Positions 8,719 through 16,572 of a stretch of DNA of 64,000 nt are shown here, one piece after another. A program made the position numbers and the translations under genes. The first letter of the stretch is position 1. Each line of letters opens with the position of its first letter. The notes under the pieces were generated by a model. It saw only the letters and a program-made list of their open reading frames with translations, ran no database searches and was not told the origin of the DNA. The DNA comes from Nocardia nova (GTDB lineage: Bacteria > Actinomycetota > Actinomycetes > Mycobacteriales > Mycobacteriaceae): positions 1-64,000 of the forward strand of contig NZ_PSZE01000010.1 of the NCBI RefSeq assembly GCF_002933465.1. The letters run 5' to 3'.

Positions 8719-10398
8719 TCAGGCGTTGCGTACAGCGGTGACGGCGGCCTTGGCGATCGCGGCGGCAGTGGCGGTCGGGTCACCGATCACGTGCACCGTG
8801 GTGTTGGCCAGCGGGCGGCGGTACTCGATGTCGGGGGCCAGCCACAACACCGCGCACCCGGTGGCGCGCAGCCGATCGATCCGCTGTTGGGCACGGGAGC
8901 GGCGGGCGCCGCCGTAGTAGCCGTCGGAGATGATCACCAGCAACCTCGTGTTCTCCGGGCGAGACAGCGCGAGCGCGCCGTCGAGAGCGTCGATCGCGTC
9001 GTCGAGTGCCTCTTCGGCGTCGGGGCACGTGAACTCGGTGACCTTCGCGGGTGCGGTGCCCGGGTAGGTGATCGGCGAGACCCTCGAGCCGAAGGTGACC
9101 GTGGCGGTCGCGGCGGGCATGGTCGCGAGTTCGGCGGCCTGGGCGATGATCCAGGCGGCCGAGGCGGTCGGTGCGGCGTAGGCCGTCATCGACCCGGATA
9201 CGTCGCAAGCGATGCCGACCCGCAAGGGCGGGATCGGGGTGGCGCGCCGCGTGGTGCGGGTGAACGGCTCGGCGGTCGGTATCGCCCCCGCCGCGCGCTG
9301 GGCCTCCCGTGCCATCGCCCCCCGCATCCGCAACCGGCCCGGCGGCACCGCCGAGGTCGTTTTCACCACCGCACGCTCGCGCTGGCTGGCGCTGTTCAAC
9401 GCGCGAGCCAGCACCCGCGCCGCCGACCGTTCATCCTGCTGCGGTGCCCGGGTGCGCCGCCGCGAGGGTGTCCGGCCGAACACGCGCCGCGCCACCTTCT
9501 CAGCAGCAGCCTCCACGGCGGCCTCGGCGCGCGCGGCAGCCCGCGCGGCGTCGGCTGGGTCGACCGGAATCGGTTCCGCCTCCACGGCCTTGCCGATGTT
9601 GGCGACCGTTTCGGCGATCGCGGCCGACAGCACCGACTCCGGATCGGGGTCGGCATGCGGGTCGGGGCCGACGATGTCGAGCCAGCGTTGCCCGAGTTCG
9701 AGCATGCGTGCGGCGTCGTCGTCGGCGGTGACGTGTGCCTCGCGCCAGATCGCGCGCAGCGCGTCGAGTTTCGCGGTACCGAGGATCTTTTCGGCAGCGG
9801 CGGCGGCCGGACCGCACTCGCTGGGTTCGAGGATCCCGCCGTCGACTCGGGCCAGCAGCAGGGCGGCGGTGTGGGCGGCGGCGTAGTCGGTGGCGGGCAG
9901 GGACGCGGCGGCGGTCGGCCCGCCGGTGTCGCCGATGATGATCTCGGTGGCCGAGGCGCGCAGCCAGTGCCGGTCATCAGGGCGGCGGCGCACCTGGGCA
10001 GCCTCGATCCGAGACTCTTCCAGCAGCAGCGCGGCCTCGACCACCGCCGGATTCGCCACCGGCGGCGGAGTCCAGCGGGTGTGCTGGGCGTGGGCGCATT
10101 CGTGAGTGAACGCGCCCCACACCGCCGCATACCGGGCGCGGTCGGCGAGGCGGTCCGGGCGCACGGTGAGCGGGTCGACCTTCAGCAGGTCACCGTCGAG
10201 TTCGATCGCAGCGCGGGCGGGGAAGAACACCGCCGGGTGCCCGTGGGCGGCACCGGGGGCGATGGTCACGATCAGGTCGTCGCGGTCGGCGATCGGAGCG
10301 GCCTCGGCCGTCATCGCGGCCGACAGCGATTCCCAGCCCGCCGTACTCGGCGGTGTGGCGGGAGTGGCGGTCGGGTCGGAGATCACATGGGAAGTCAT
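8719..10398 (-). CDS. VWA-domain protein with zinc-metallopeptidase-like HExxH motif
   Basis: A 559-aa protein. The N-terminal half carries HECAH (residues 99-103), the zinc-binding signature of gluzincin/zincin-type peptidases, in FTHECAHAQHTRW. A long Ala/Glu-rich helical middle follows. The C-terminal VWA domain has the metal-ion-dependent adhesion motif CDVSGSM (about residue 400) and a later IISDGYY. VWA proteins commonly act as partners of MoxR AAA+ ATPases in substrate remodelling or cofactor insertion, and the MoxR-like gene lies immediately upstream (44 nt gap). Whether the peptidase motif is active cannot be told. The start is the ATG at 10398 with a GAAAGG-like site. Confidence 0.8.
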   Translation of the reverse strand: MTSHVISDPTATPATPPSTAGWESLSAAMTAEAAPIADRDDLIVTIAPGAAHGHPAVFFPARAAIELDGDLLKVDPLTVRPDRLADRARYAAVWGAFTHECAHAQHTRWTPPPVANPAVVEAALLLEESRIEAAQVRRRPDDRHWLRASATEIIIGDTGGPTAAASLPATDYAAAHTAALLLARVDGGILEPSECGPAAAAAEKILGTAKLDALRAIWREAHVTADDDAARMLELGQRWLDIVGPDPHADPDPESVLSAAIAETVANIGKAVEAEPIPVDPADAARAAARAEAAVEAAAEKVARRVFGRTPSRRRTRAPQQDERSAARVLARALNSASQRERAVVKTTSAVPPGRLRMRGAMAREAQRAAGAIPTAEPFTRTTRRATPIPPLRVGIACDVSGSMTAYAAPTASAAWIIAQAAELATMPAATATVTFGSRVSPITYPGTAPAKVTEFTCPDAEEALDDAIDALDGALALSRPENTRLLVIISDGYYGGARRSRAQQRIDRLRATGCAVLWLAPDIEYRRPLANTTVHVIGDPTATAAAIAKAAVTAVRNA

Positions 10399-10442
10399 GG
10401 CAGGCAGTACCTTTCGGCGGGCGGGAATGGCGGTGGTGAGGG

Positions 10443-11591
10443 TCAGATGCGGGGGCCGAGCGCGAGCGGCTGGTAGGCGGTGCCGAACACCGAGCGCACC
10501 ACGGTGGCGACGATCTCGCGGTCGTCCTCAGGCGCGGTGCCGACCAGGTTCGCCGCAGCGGTCGCGAGGTCGGTGGCGGCGGCAATCTTTTTGAACGCCA
10601 GCAGTTCTCGCAGTTGCGGAGCCCACCCGATCTCGCCCGCGCTCTTGCGGGTGGCCAGGTTGCGCGCGACTTTGACCGCTTTCGGTTCGACTCCGAGTTG
10701 TTCGGCGAGGTCGTAGTCGCTGCCGACCTGCACCTGGAACGCGAACCGCGACGAGAGCGCATCGGACAAGATCGCCCCGTGCACGCCGGGGTTGTGCCCT
10801 GCCACCACGAAGAACCCCGGCTCGGCTTTGACGACCTCGCCGCCGTGGGCTTTGATCACGATCTCCTTGCGGCCGTCCATCGCCGGGTACAGGGAGGCGA
10901 GCACGGTCGGCGGGATGAGGGTCGCGTCGTCGACGAACAGCACCCGACCCTCGCGCATCGCCCGGACCAAGGGCCCGTGCACGAAAACGAAAGTGCCATC
11001 CGGATTTTGGGTGTACTCGCCCACGAAATCGGCGACCGTGGTGTCCGAGTCGCCCTGCACGGTGAGCAGGTCACCGTAGGCGGCCTCGATCAGCGAGGTC
11101 TTGCCCGTTCCGGGCGGCCCGTACAACAGCACCGGAACCTCGGCGGTGCGCATGGTGCGCAGCACATCCACATCGGTGCGGCCCGCGAGCTTGCGCAGGT
11201 GGTAGTCCTGACCGTTCGGGCGAGGCACGGTCCTGCCCGATACCGGGGCGGACGCGGGGGCGCTGGGCTTGCCCTTACGGGGGCGGGTGGCCGGTTTCGG
11301 TGCGGGCGCGGCCGGAGTGGGAGCGGTGGCTCCGGCGGCAGCGGCTGCGCTGTCGGCGGTGGCGCGGTAGCGCAGCGGTTTTGCGCTGGTTTGTTCGGCC
11401 TGCCCGGCAGCGGTGAGGGTTTTCAGCGCGTTACCGACCGCCCCGGACGAGCGGGAGATCAGTTTCGCGATCTCGCGGGGGCTGTATTCGATGCCGGGGT
11501 GATCTGCCAGCACCCGCGCCACCATGCGGCGCAATTCACCATTACCCAAACGGGTGCTCGTCGCGGGTGCGGTAGCGGTAGGGGAAGTCAT
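10443..11591 (-). CDS. MoxR-type AAA+ ATPase with N-terminal winged helix
   Basis: A 382-aa protein. Residues about 15-75 form a winged helix (SPREIAKLISRSSGAVGNAL) like that of the 5630-6403 product. A basic Pro/Ala linker leads to the AAA+ domain with Walker A GPPGTGKT (158-165), Walker B GRVLFVDD and a MoxR-like PGVHGAILSDALSSRF sensor region. MoxR ATPases remodel protein complexes together with VWA partners; the VWA gene is directly downstream. I chose the ATG at 11591 because TAGGAGA lies 7 nt upstream; the open extension to 11846 is low-complexity and lacks a ribosome site. The winged-helix fusion is unusual for MoxR and may anchor the complex to DNA. Confidence 0.85.
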   Translation of the reverse strand: MTSPTATAPATSTRLGNGELRRMVARVLADHPGIEYSPREIAKLISRSSGAVGNALKTLTAAGQAEQTSAKPLRYRATADSAAAAAGATAPTPAAPAPKPATRPRKGKPSAPASAPVSGRTVPRPNGQDYHLRKLAGRTDVDVLRTMRTAEVPVLLYGPPGTGKTSLIEAAYGDLLTVQGDSDTTVADFVGEYTQNPDGTFVFVHGPLVRAMREGRVLFVDDATLIPPTVLASLYPAMDGRKEIVIKAHGGEVVKAEPGFFVVAGHNPGVHGAILSDALSSRFAFQVQVGSDYDLAEQLGVEPKAVKVARNLATRKSAGEIGWAPQLRELLAFKKIAAATDLATAAANLVGTAPEDDREIVATVVRSVFGTAYQPLALGPRI

Positions 11592-12471
11592 TTCGTCTCC
11601 TATTTCGGACCCTATTCGAATGCGCGCAGCCGCCGCGATTATTGACATAGCGGTGGCGAGACCGTCATTCGGATTCTCGGAATCCCCGGAATTTCCCGGG
11701 AACGAAACGACGCTAACTCGACTCGCTGTGCGCGCACAACCCCAAAGCCACGCAATTTCCGAGAATTTTTCCGAAATCAGGCGGAATTGGCGGCGCAATT
11801 CGGGAACGAAACGCGTCACACGCGGCCGGCCGATGCCCATCAACAAAGGAAGGAAACTGCCAATTTAAAAAGCAGTTGGCAGCGGACAAGAAAGAAAACG
11901 AAAGGAGGTATACGCCAGGGATAAAGCGTTGAGGATGCGGGGCGATATGTCGGCCGCCGGAGCGCCGAGGATCATGTACCTACGTTTCTGGGGTATATGA
12001 TCCTGGGCCGCCCCGACGCGTCAGAGTGCGCATCTACCAGCACGTTTACCGCAGCAAGGTGGGCTGACTTGAGCAACCCACCGAACAACCCCCCGTATAG
12101 CCCCCCGCATAGCCCCCGGACCAACTTCGCAGGCAATGGGACGCAAGCAACGCAGAAGTACGAATGCATCAACGAGGCCGCGATGCCATTCTCGAAGCAC
12201 TCGAAATTTGCATTGATTTTTGATTTCACACGCATCGACACGCCCGCAGAACGCGCTTCGAAATCCGAAAAAATCGACCCATTCATATTGTAGGCCACGA
12301 TTTTGCGCCGCAGTCAATTACGCCATTTGACACGATCTCCTCGTCGCGCCTTCTCGCGTGGTATTCAACTCTTCCGATTCCGCGTTCTCGAACGGCCGGA
12401 GCGGGCGGTGTCGTATGATTGCTCGCCGGCGGGGGGCGGTTGTCGAGGTATCGACTGGGTGGCGGGATGGT
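11592..12471. other. Long non-coding region with inverted and short direct repeats
   Basis: About 880 bases without a convincing gene, in one of the more AT-rich parts of the left arm. It contains an inverted repeat CTGCCAA/TTGGCAG (11857-11863/11876-11882), a perfect Shine-Dalgarno match AAAGGAGGT on the plus strand near 11899 with no start codon in range, a 13-bp imperfect inverted repeat (AGGATCATGTACC at 11969-11981 and its partner ending near 12004), and C-tract repeats of the type CCCCCCGnATAG near 12090-12120. Promoter, transfer origin or a lost gene are possible. Confidence 0.45.
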
Positions 12472-14421
12472 TCATCTCGTTGTGTGCTGGAGGTGGTGGA
12501 GGAGTTGTTGTGTTTCGCGGCTGGGGGTGGCGTCGATTTCAGTGAGTTTTCTACTGAGGAGTGTGTAGGTGCGGGTGAGGGCGTCGTATTCGCCGAGTTT
12601 GGCGTGCAGGCGCAGGATGTCTTGCCAGAGGGCTTCGTTGTAGGGATCGGTTTCTGCGGCTGTTTCGAGCATGTTCAGGGTGGTGCGGGGGTCGGTGGTC
12701 ACGGTGTGCGAGGCCAGCCATCCCAGAGCATTGAGTGCGTCGCGGCGCGCGGCTTCGCGCATCGGCTCGATCCAGGGCTGGCTCAGATCCAGGGCCAGTG
12801 GCGCGGTGGCGATGTCGATGATCCGCTGGCATGCCGCCGCCCGCTCCTCGGTGGTGGCGGCGCGGCGCCGCGCGGCGACGGCCCCAGTGAAGTCCCAATA
12901 GTCCACCCGCACGTGCGCGGGATCGAGGCGATAGCGGGCGCGGCCCTGGGTGGCCTGCACGGCGGTGTGGCCGTCGGTGCCGGTGGCCGAGCCGAGGGCG
13001 ATGCGCAGGCGGCTGATCGCGTTGGTGAGCGCGTTGTTCGGTTTGGCGGGCAGATGCCCGGACCACAGCGCCTCGAGCAGTTCGTCGCGCGTCATTCCGC
13101 CGGGATGCAGCCCCAGCACCGCCAGCAATTCGAGGCTCTGGGGCTGCAGCCGGCCGGTGATCTCATTGCGCGGGGCGTCCGCCGCGTCCAGCCACAGTTG
13201 TGTCGGCCCGAACAGCTGCACCACGAGAAGATGCCCGCCAGCGGTTGCAGGCGAGGCGAGCATGGGATCTGGCGCCACAGCGGGCTCGTGGCGCGAGGTG
13301 GTGTCGCTCTGCTCGCCGCGCGGCAGTGGCGCCAACCGAGCGTGGCGCGCAGCAGTGGGGGCGGTCGCGGAGGAGTCGGCTCCATGATCGGTCGAGGGTG
13401 ACCGCAGCTCAGGCGGGACATCGTGTGCGGGCGAGGGAGCTGATGGGGAAGGGGGCTGCGCCGCAGCGGTTGTGGCGCTATTGGTGTCGTGTCGGTTCTG
13501 GTGACCGATGCCTGCGCGGCCGGTGCCGGGGTGGTTGGGGAGGTCGATCCGGTAGACCGTGGGGCGGGTCCCGGGGCGGCGGCCGAAGAGGTGATGTCGT
13601 GCTGGGGGGCGGCCGTTCCGGGTCTCGATGGATGTTGGCGGAGTTGGGCGGAGCTGGGTATCGATCGCGGTGGCGATGAGGCGGGTGACGGGCAGGAGTT
13701 GGTTGCGGCGAGTCCAGGGCAGGGAGCGGCGAAGCAGCGCGGCGCCAATCCCAGGATCGGCGGGCAGATAAGCCATGATCGGGAGCCCGAGCTCGGTCAC
13801 GTAGTCCCCGCCGGAGTCGGGGTCGATGAGCAGGACCGCGCGGCGACCACCAGTGGCGGTGAGTTCGAGGATCCGACGCCGGGCGTGGGCCGGGTTGTCT
13901 CGGCCGGCGTGCACGACGAGCAGGCGAGCGTCGGCATGGTCCAGGATCGAGGCGATGGCCGAGCCCGGCTCCGGGGCCCCACAGTCCGCAATCACGATCG
14001 CACCAGCACGATTCCAGCTCGGTAGATCTCTGGTGGGCGGACCGTGGTAGTCGCCGGTGAGTAGCGCGGCGGTCCACGCGGAACGGGGGCCCCGATCAGG
14101 TCCGGGTGGCGAGGCGAGAAAAGCCACGCCACCGGGCAGCAGTTGAACGTGCTCGGTCCACTCCAGTGCCCTCGTCGGGGTGCCGGCAGCTGCAGCGCGG
14201 GCCATGCTCGCCAGCCCCCGGTACGGGTCGGCTCCGATCGCATTCGCGAGGCGCCCGCCCGCGGGGCCGGCTTCGACGATTACCGCAGGATCGGGTCCGG
14301 GCCAGGTACGTGCGAGCGCGACCGTGGTGGTTGTGACGCCTGATCCCGGTGCCACTCCCGCCACAGCGATCAACAATCCGCGACCCTCGTCATGACCGGA
14401 ATGTGGTGCGCGCGAACTCAT
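12472..14421 (-). CDS. ParA/CpaE-like domain fused to SARP-type BTAD regulator domain
   Basis: A 649-aa protein. Residues about 10-230 resemble a SIMIBI/ParA-MinD P-loop domain, but the nucleotide loop reads GVAPGSGVTTTT, so the usual lysine of GK(S/T) is absent. A disordered Pro/Ser/His linker (about 245-370) follows. The C-terminus has a winged-helix plus bacterial transcriptional activator domain with TPR-like helices (LFGPTQLWLDA, SRLRIALGS, TYTLLSRKL). Such BTAD regulators occur in SARP activators, and a related fusion is seen in actinobacterial type VII/conjugation-linked regulators. The ATG at 14421 overlaps the stop of the 27-codon ORF (TAATG); an in-frame TTG at 14436 is an alternative. 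It is the last gene of the coupled run from 20056. Confidence 0.75.
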   Translation of the reverse strand: MSSRAPHSGHDEGRGLLIAVAGVAPGSGVTTTTVALARTWPGPDPAVIVEAGPAGGRLANAIGADPYRGLASMARAAAAGTPTRALEWTEHVQLLPGGVAFLASPPGPDRGPRSAWTAALLTGDYHGPPTRDLPSWNRAGAIVIADCGAPEPGSAIASILDHADARLLVVHAGRDNPAHARRRILELTATGGRRAVLLIDPDSGGDYVTELGLPIMAYLPADPGIGAALLRRSLPWTRRNQLLPVTRLIATAIDTQLRPTPPTSIETRNGRPPARHHLFGRRPGTRPTVYRIDLPNHPGTGRAGIGHQNRHDTNSATTAAAQPPSPSAPSPAHDVPPELRSPSTDHGADSSATAPTAARHARLAPLPRGEQSDTTSRHEPAVAPDPMLASPATAGGHLLVVQLFGPTQLWLDAADAPRNEITGRLQPQSLELLAVLGLHPGGMTRDELLEALWSGHLPAKPNNALTNAISRLRIALGSATGTDGHTAVQATQGRARYRLDPAHVRVDYWDFTGAVAARRRAATTEERAAACQRIIDIATAPLALDLSQPWIEPMREAARRDALNALGWLASHTVTTDPRTTLNMLETAAETDPYNEALWQDILRLHAKLGEYDALTRTYTLLSRKLTEIDATPSRETQQLLHHLQHTTR

Positions 14422-14504
14422 TACCACCACACACAAACAACGTCGGAGTTCGGCGCTGCGGCGGGCAGGCTCATCGCCGGGCCAGTGGTCTGCGTGGAAG
14501 TCAT
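14421..14504 (-). CDS. 27-aa peptide coupled on both sides
   Basis: A frame of 27 codons whose ATG overlaps the preceding stop (ATGA at 14501-14504) and whose TAA overlaps the next ATG (TAATG at 14419-14423). AGGAG sits about 6 nt before its start. The peptide begins MTSTQTTGPAM and ends hydrophobic with DVVCVWW, including one cysteine. The perfect coupling argues that it is translated, perhaps only to couple its neighbours, or as a small functional peptide. No homologue is known to me. Confidence 0.55.
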   Translation of the reverse strand: MTSTQTTGPAMSLPAAAPNSDVVCVWW

Positions 14505-15220
14505 CCTTGCTCCTGGACGTGGCTGATCAGCAGGCCGCCGCCGGGGCCGGGAATGGTGTTGACCACCTGGAGGTAGTCGACACGGCGGCCGTCGGGGTGC
14601 AGCTCGACCAGGTGCGCGGTCGCCGTGTTCGTGGTGAGCGGTGTGATGGCGACACAGTGGGTGGTGCCCATCGGGATCGAGGCGATGCCGTCGGCCAGTC
14701 CCTGCTCGGTGATTCCGGTCTCCGAGGTGACGAGTTGTATCGCCTTGGCGGCGGACCGCTCGATGTAGTAGTCGGCTTCGAAGGTGGCGATGAGGCCCGC
14801 GATGGTGTCGGTTTTCCCGGCACGAGTGGTCACCACGGCTCCCGACAACCCCGCGCAGGGGCCGCTCGCCGCAGTGGCGGTGGAGGCCGGTGGGCCTGCT
14901 GCGGTCGCAGACACACCGCTGACGTGGGGGCGGTCCTCGTGACTGGCGTGAGTGGCGGCGAGCACGCCGGCGATCACCGCGGCGAGGGCGGCCAACGCTG
15001 CCCACCCCCGGGGCGGAAGTCTGCGCCCGCGCCGACCGATCGCCGGGTGTTCGAGGCTGGCCTCCGGTGACGGTGGGCTGAACCAGTCGGGCTGGCCCGA
15101 TACAGCCGACTCCACAGAAGCAGCAGCTGACGCCGGGCCGTCGAGTTCGAGCTCGAGTTCGTCGTCCGGCGGGATCGACTTACCCCACTCCTCGCCAGAG
15201 CTACTGTCGTTGCGAAGCAA
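14501..15220 (-). CDS. Single-pass membrane protein with secreted domain
   Basis: A 239-aa protein: an acidic cytoplasmic N-terminus (about 1-70, with DDELELELD), one membrane segment (about 74-90, WAALAALAAVIAGVLAA), then an external Thr/Ala-rich linker and a folded C-terminal domain (about 115-239) with two cysteines (GPCAGL, THCVAI). The start is TTG at 15220 with AGGGGGTGA 8 nt upstream; no in-frame ATG lies close. The architecture (tail, one TM, small external alpha+beta domain) resembles VirB8/TcpC-type channel proteins, but sequence similarity is not evident, so this is inference from layout in a transfer-like cluster. Confidence 0.65.
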   Translation of the reverse strand: MLRNDSSSGEEWGKSIPPDDELELELDGPASAAASVESAVSGQPDWFSPPSPEASLEHPAIGRRGRRLPPRGWAALAALAAVIAGVLAATHASHEDRPHVSGVSATAAGPPASTATAASGPCAGLSGAVVTTRAGKTDTIAGLIATFEADYYIERSAAKAIQLVTSETGITEQGLADGIASIPMGTTHCVAITPLTTNTATAHLVELHPDGRRVDYLQVVNTIPGPGGGLLISHVQEQG

Positions 15221-15314
15221 CGCATTTCACCCCCTTCGTCGGTTCGGCTTCGGGGCCTGCCCGCGTCCGGTTGCAGGGGGTCGCCGGGCGCGGGCAGGTG
15301 TCCCCCCGGAGGGG

Positions 15315-16463
15315 TCAAGCGCGCGCAGTATCTGCGCAGGGCATGGGTTCGTGGCCGTCGCCGGTCGGGGCAGAGAGTGTCTCGCCGAGGTGGGCGAAGG
15401 CGTCGGCGTGGGCCTCGGTCGCGGTCGCGAGGTGGCCGCAGTTGTACTCGCGCCAGCTCACGTCCGCGCCGCGTTGAAGGTAGGCGATCATCGTGCGCCG
15501 TCCGGCGGTCACGGGAACGATTTGGTCCTCGACGCCGTGGTACAGCCGCATCGGCACCGTGGGGGCGGTGTGGGCGAGGGTTTCTTCGGCCAGCACCCAC
15601 CGCCACACCGCGTCGTTCCACGGGTCCGGTCGGCGGCACCAGTGCGCCAACGGCTGGCGATACCAATCCAGCAAATGCTCGACGGTCAAAGAGTCTGCGT
15701 GGGCGACCAGCTCCCGTCCCTCCTCAGTGAGCACATCCAGCAACGGCAGGTGTGGGTAGGCGCGCGCCAGACCGATCACCCCGGCTACTCCGAGCGCCGA
15801 GTACGCGCCCGTGGCGACCGTGTGGGCCACCGCGGCGAGATCGGAAACTACCGCTCCCGCGCACAATCCCCGCAAGTCCAGCTCCGGGGCGTACTCGGCG
15901 TGCAATTCGCCCGCTGCTGCGACCGCGCGGCCCCCATCGGCGTATCCCCACGCCAGCAACGGAAACCGGGCCTTCTCACTGTCGCCGGCGTCGTCGCCGG
16001 CGAGGTCGGGGACCAGGCGCGCGGCGCGAGCCAGGTCGAGCACGATCTGCCCGCCGGCACGAGCGGCTAGGAAGGTGTGTGGTCCCATGCCGGTGAGGCC
16101 GAGACATTCGCCGTCGGGCACCGCGACCACCCATCCCCGCCTCAGCGCCTCGGCGAGCACCGCGATATCGGCGGTGTCCGGGTCGGCCCCGACGACCAGC
16201 GAGCGAGACGGCGCGCACGGGCCACCCAGACCCTTGAAAGCCGGGTAGTACACCAGCATCGCCTCGGGGCCGGTGTCGGTATCGGGAATGATCACGATTC
16301 CCGAGGCGGGGATCAGCGCGCCCTGGGAATCACGCGAGACGTACACGATCTGCCAGGCCGCCACCGCGCCGGGCAACTGCGCAACGAACGCCGGCCGCAT
16401 CCGGACAAGTTCTCCGGGAACATGGTTCCGATCGAGAACGGGTGCAGTGTAGAAATCGGACAT
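15315..16463 (-). CDS. LIP-family (secretory lipase) protein lacking the nucleophile serine
   Basis: A 382-aa alpha/beta-hydrolase of the LIP/secretory lipase type (YVSRDSQGALIPASG, VVAVPDGECLG, GPHTFLAAR). At the nucleophile elbow it reads WGYADGG where the family has GYSQGG, so the catalytic serine is alanine. The acid (GVEDQIVP) and a late histidine (CGHLA) remain. No signal peptide is visible (MSDFYTAPV), unlike usual family members. The ATG at 16463 has TGAGG 7 nt upstream; the open extension to 17234 is a shadow of the paralogue. It lies 110 nt downstream of its paralogue. It may bind lipid without hydrolysing it. Confidence 0.8.
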   Translation of the reverse strand: MSDFYTAPVLDRNHVPGELVRMRPAFVAQLPGAVAAWQIVYVSRDSQGALIPASGIVIIPDTDTGPEAMLVYYPAFKGLGGPCAPSRSLVVGADPDTADIAVLAEALRRGWVVAVPDGECLGLTGMGPHTFLAARAGGQIVLDLARAARLVPDLAGDDAGDSEKARFPLLAWGYADGGRAVAAAGELHAEYAPELDLRGLCAGAVVSDLAAVAHTVATGAYSALGVAGVIGLARAYPHLPLLDVLTEEGRELVAHADSLTVEHLLDWYRQPLAHWCRRPDPWNDAVWRWVLAEETLAHTAPTVPMRLYHGVEDQIVPVTAGRRTMIAYLQRGADVSWREYNCGHLATATEAHADAFAHLGETLSAPTGDGHEPMPCADTARA

Positions 16464-16572
16464 CAGAACCTCAATTTGTGAGTGGATTGATTTGTGGCAC
16501 AGGGGTTGTCGGGAGTTATGGCGGGCACCTGCCCTGCCCGCCGGAGGTGGCACCCGATGGGGGCGGGGCATC

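Noticed and set aside
6931..10476. 1,181-aa plus-strand frame over the VWA region
   Set aside because: It is the antisense shadow of three real minus-strand genes; it is Gly/Val/Arg-rich with no domain and lacks a ribosome site.
11972..12317. Overlapping 98-108-aa frames on both strands
   Set aside because: Repetitive (GGLYGGLFGGLL on one strand, PPNNPPYSPPHSP on the other) because of underlying C-rich DNA repeats; no domain or clear ribosome site.
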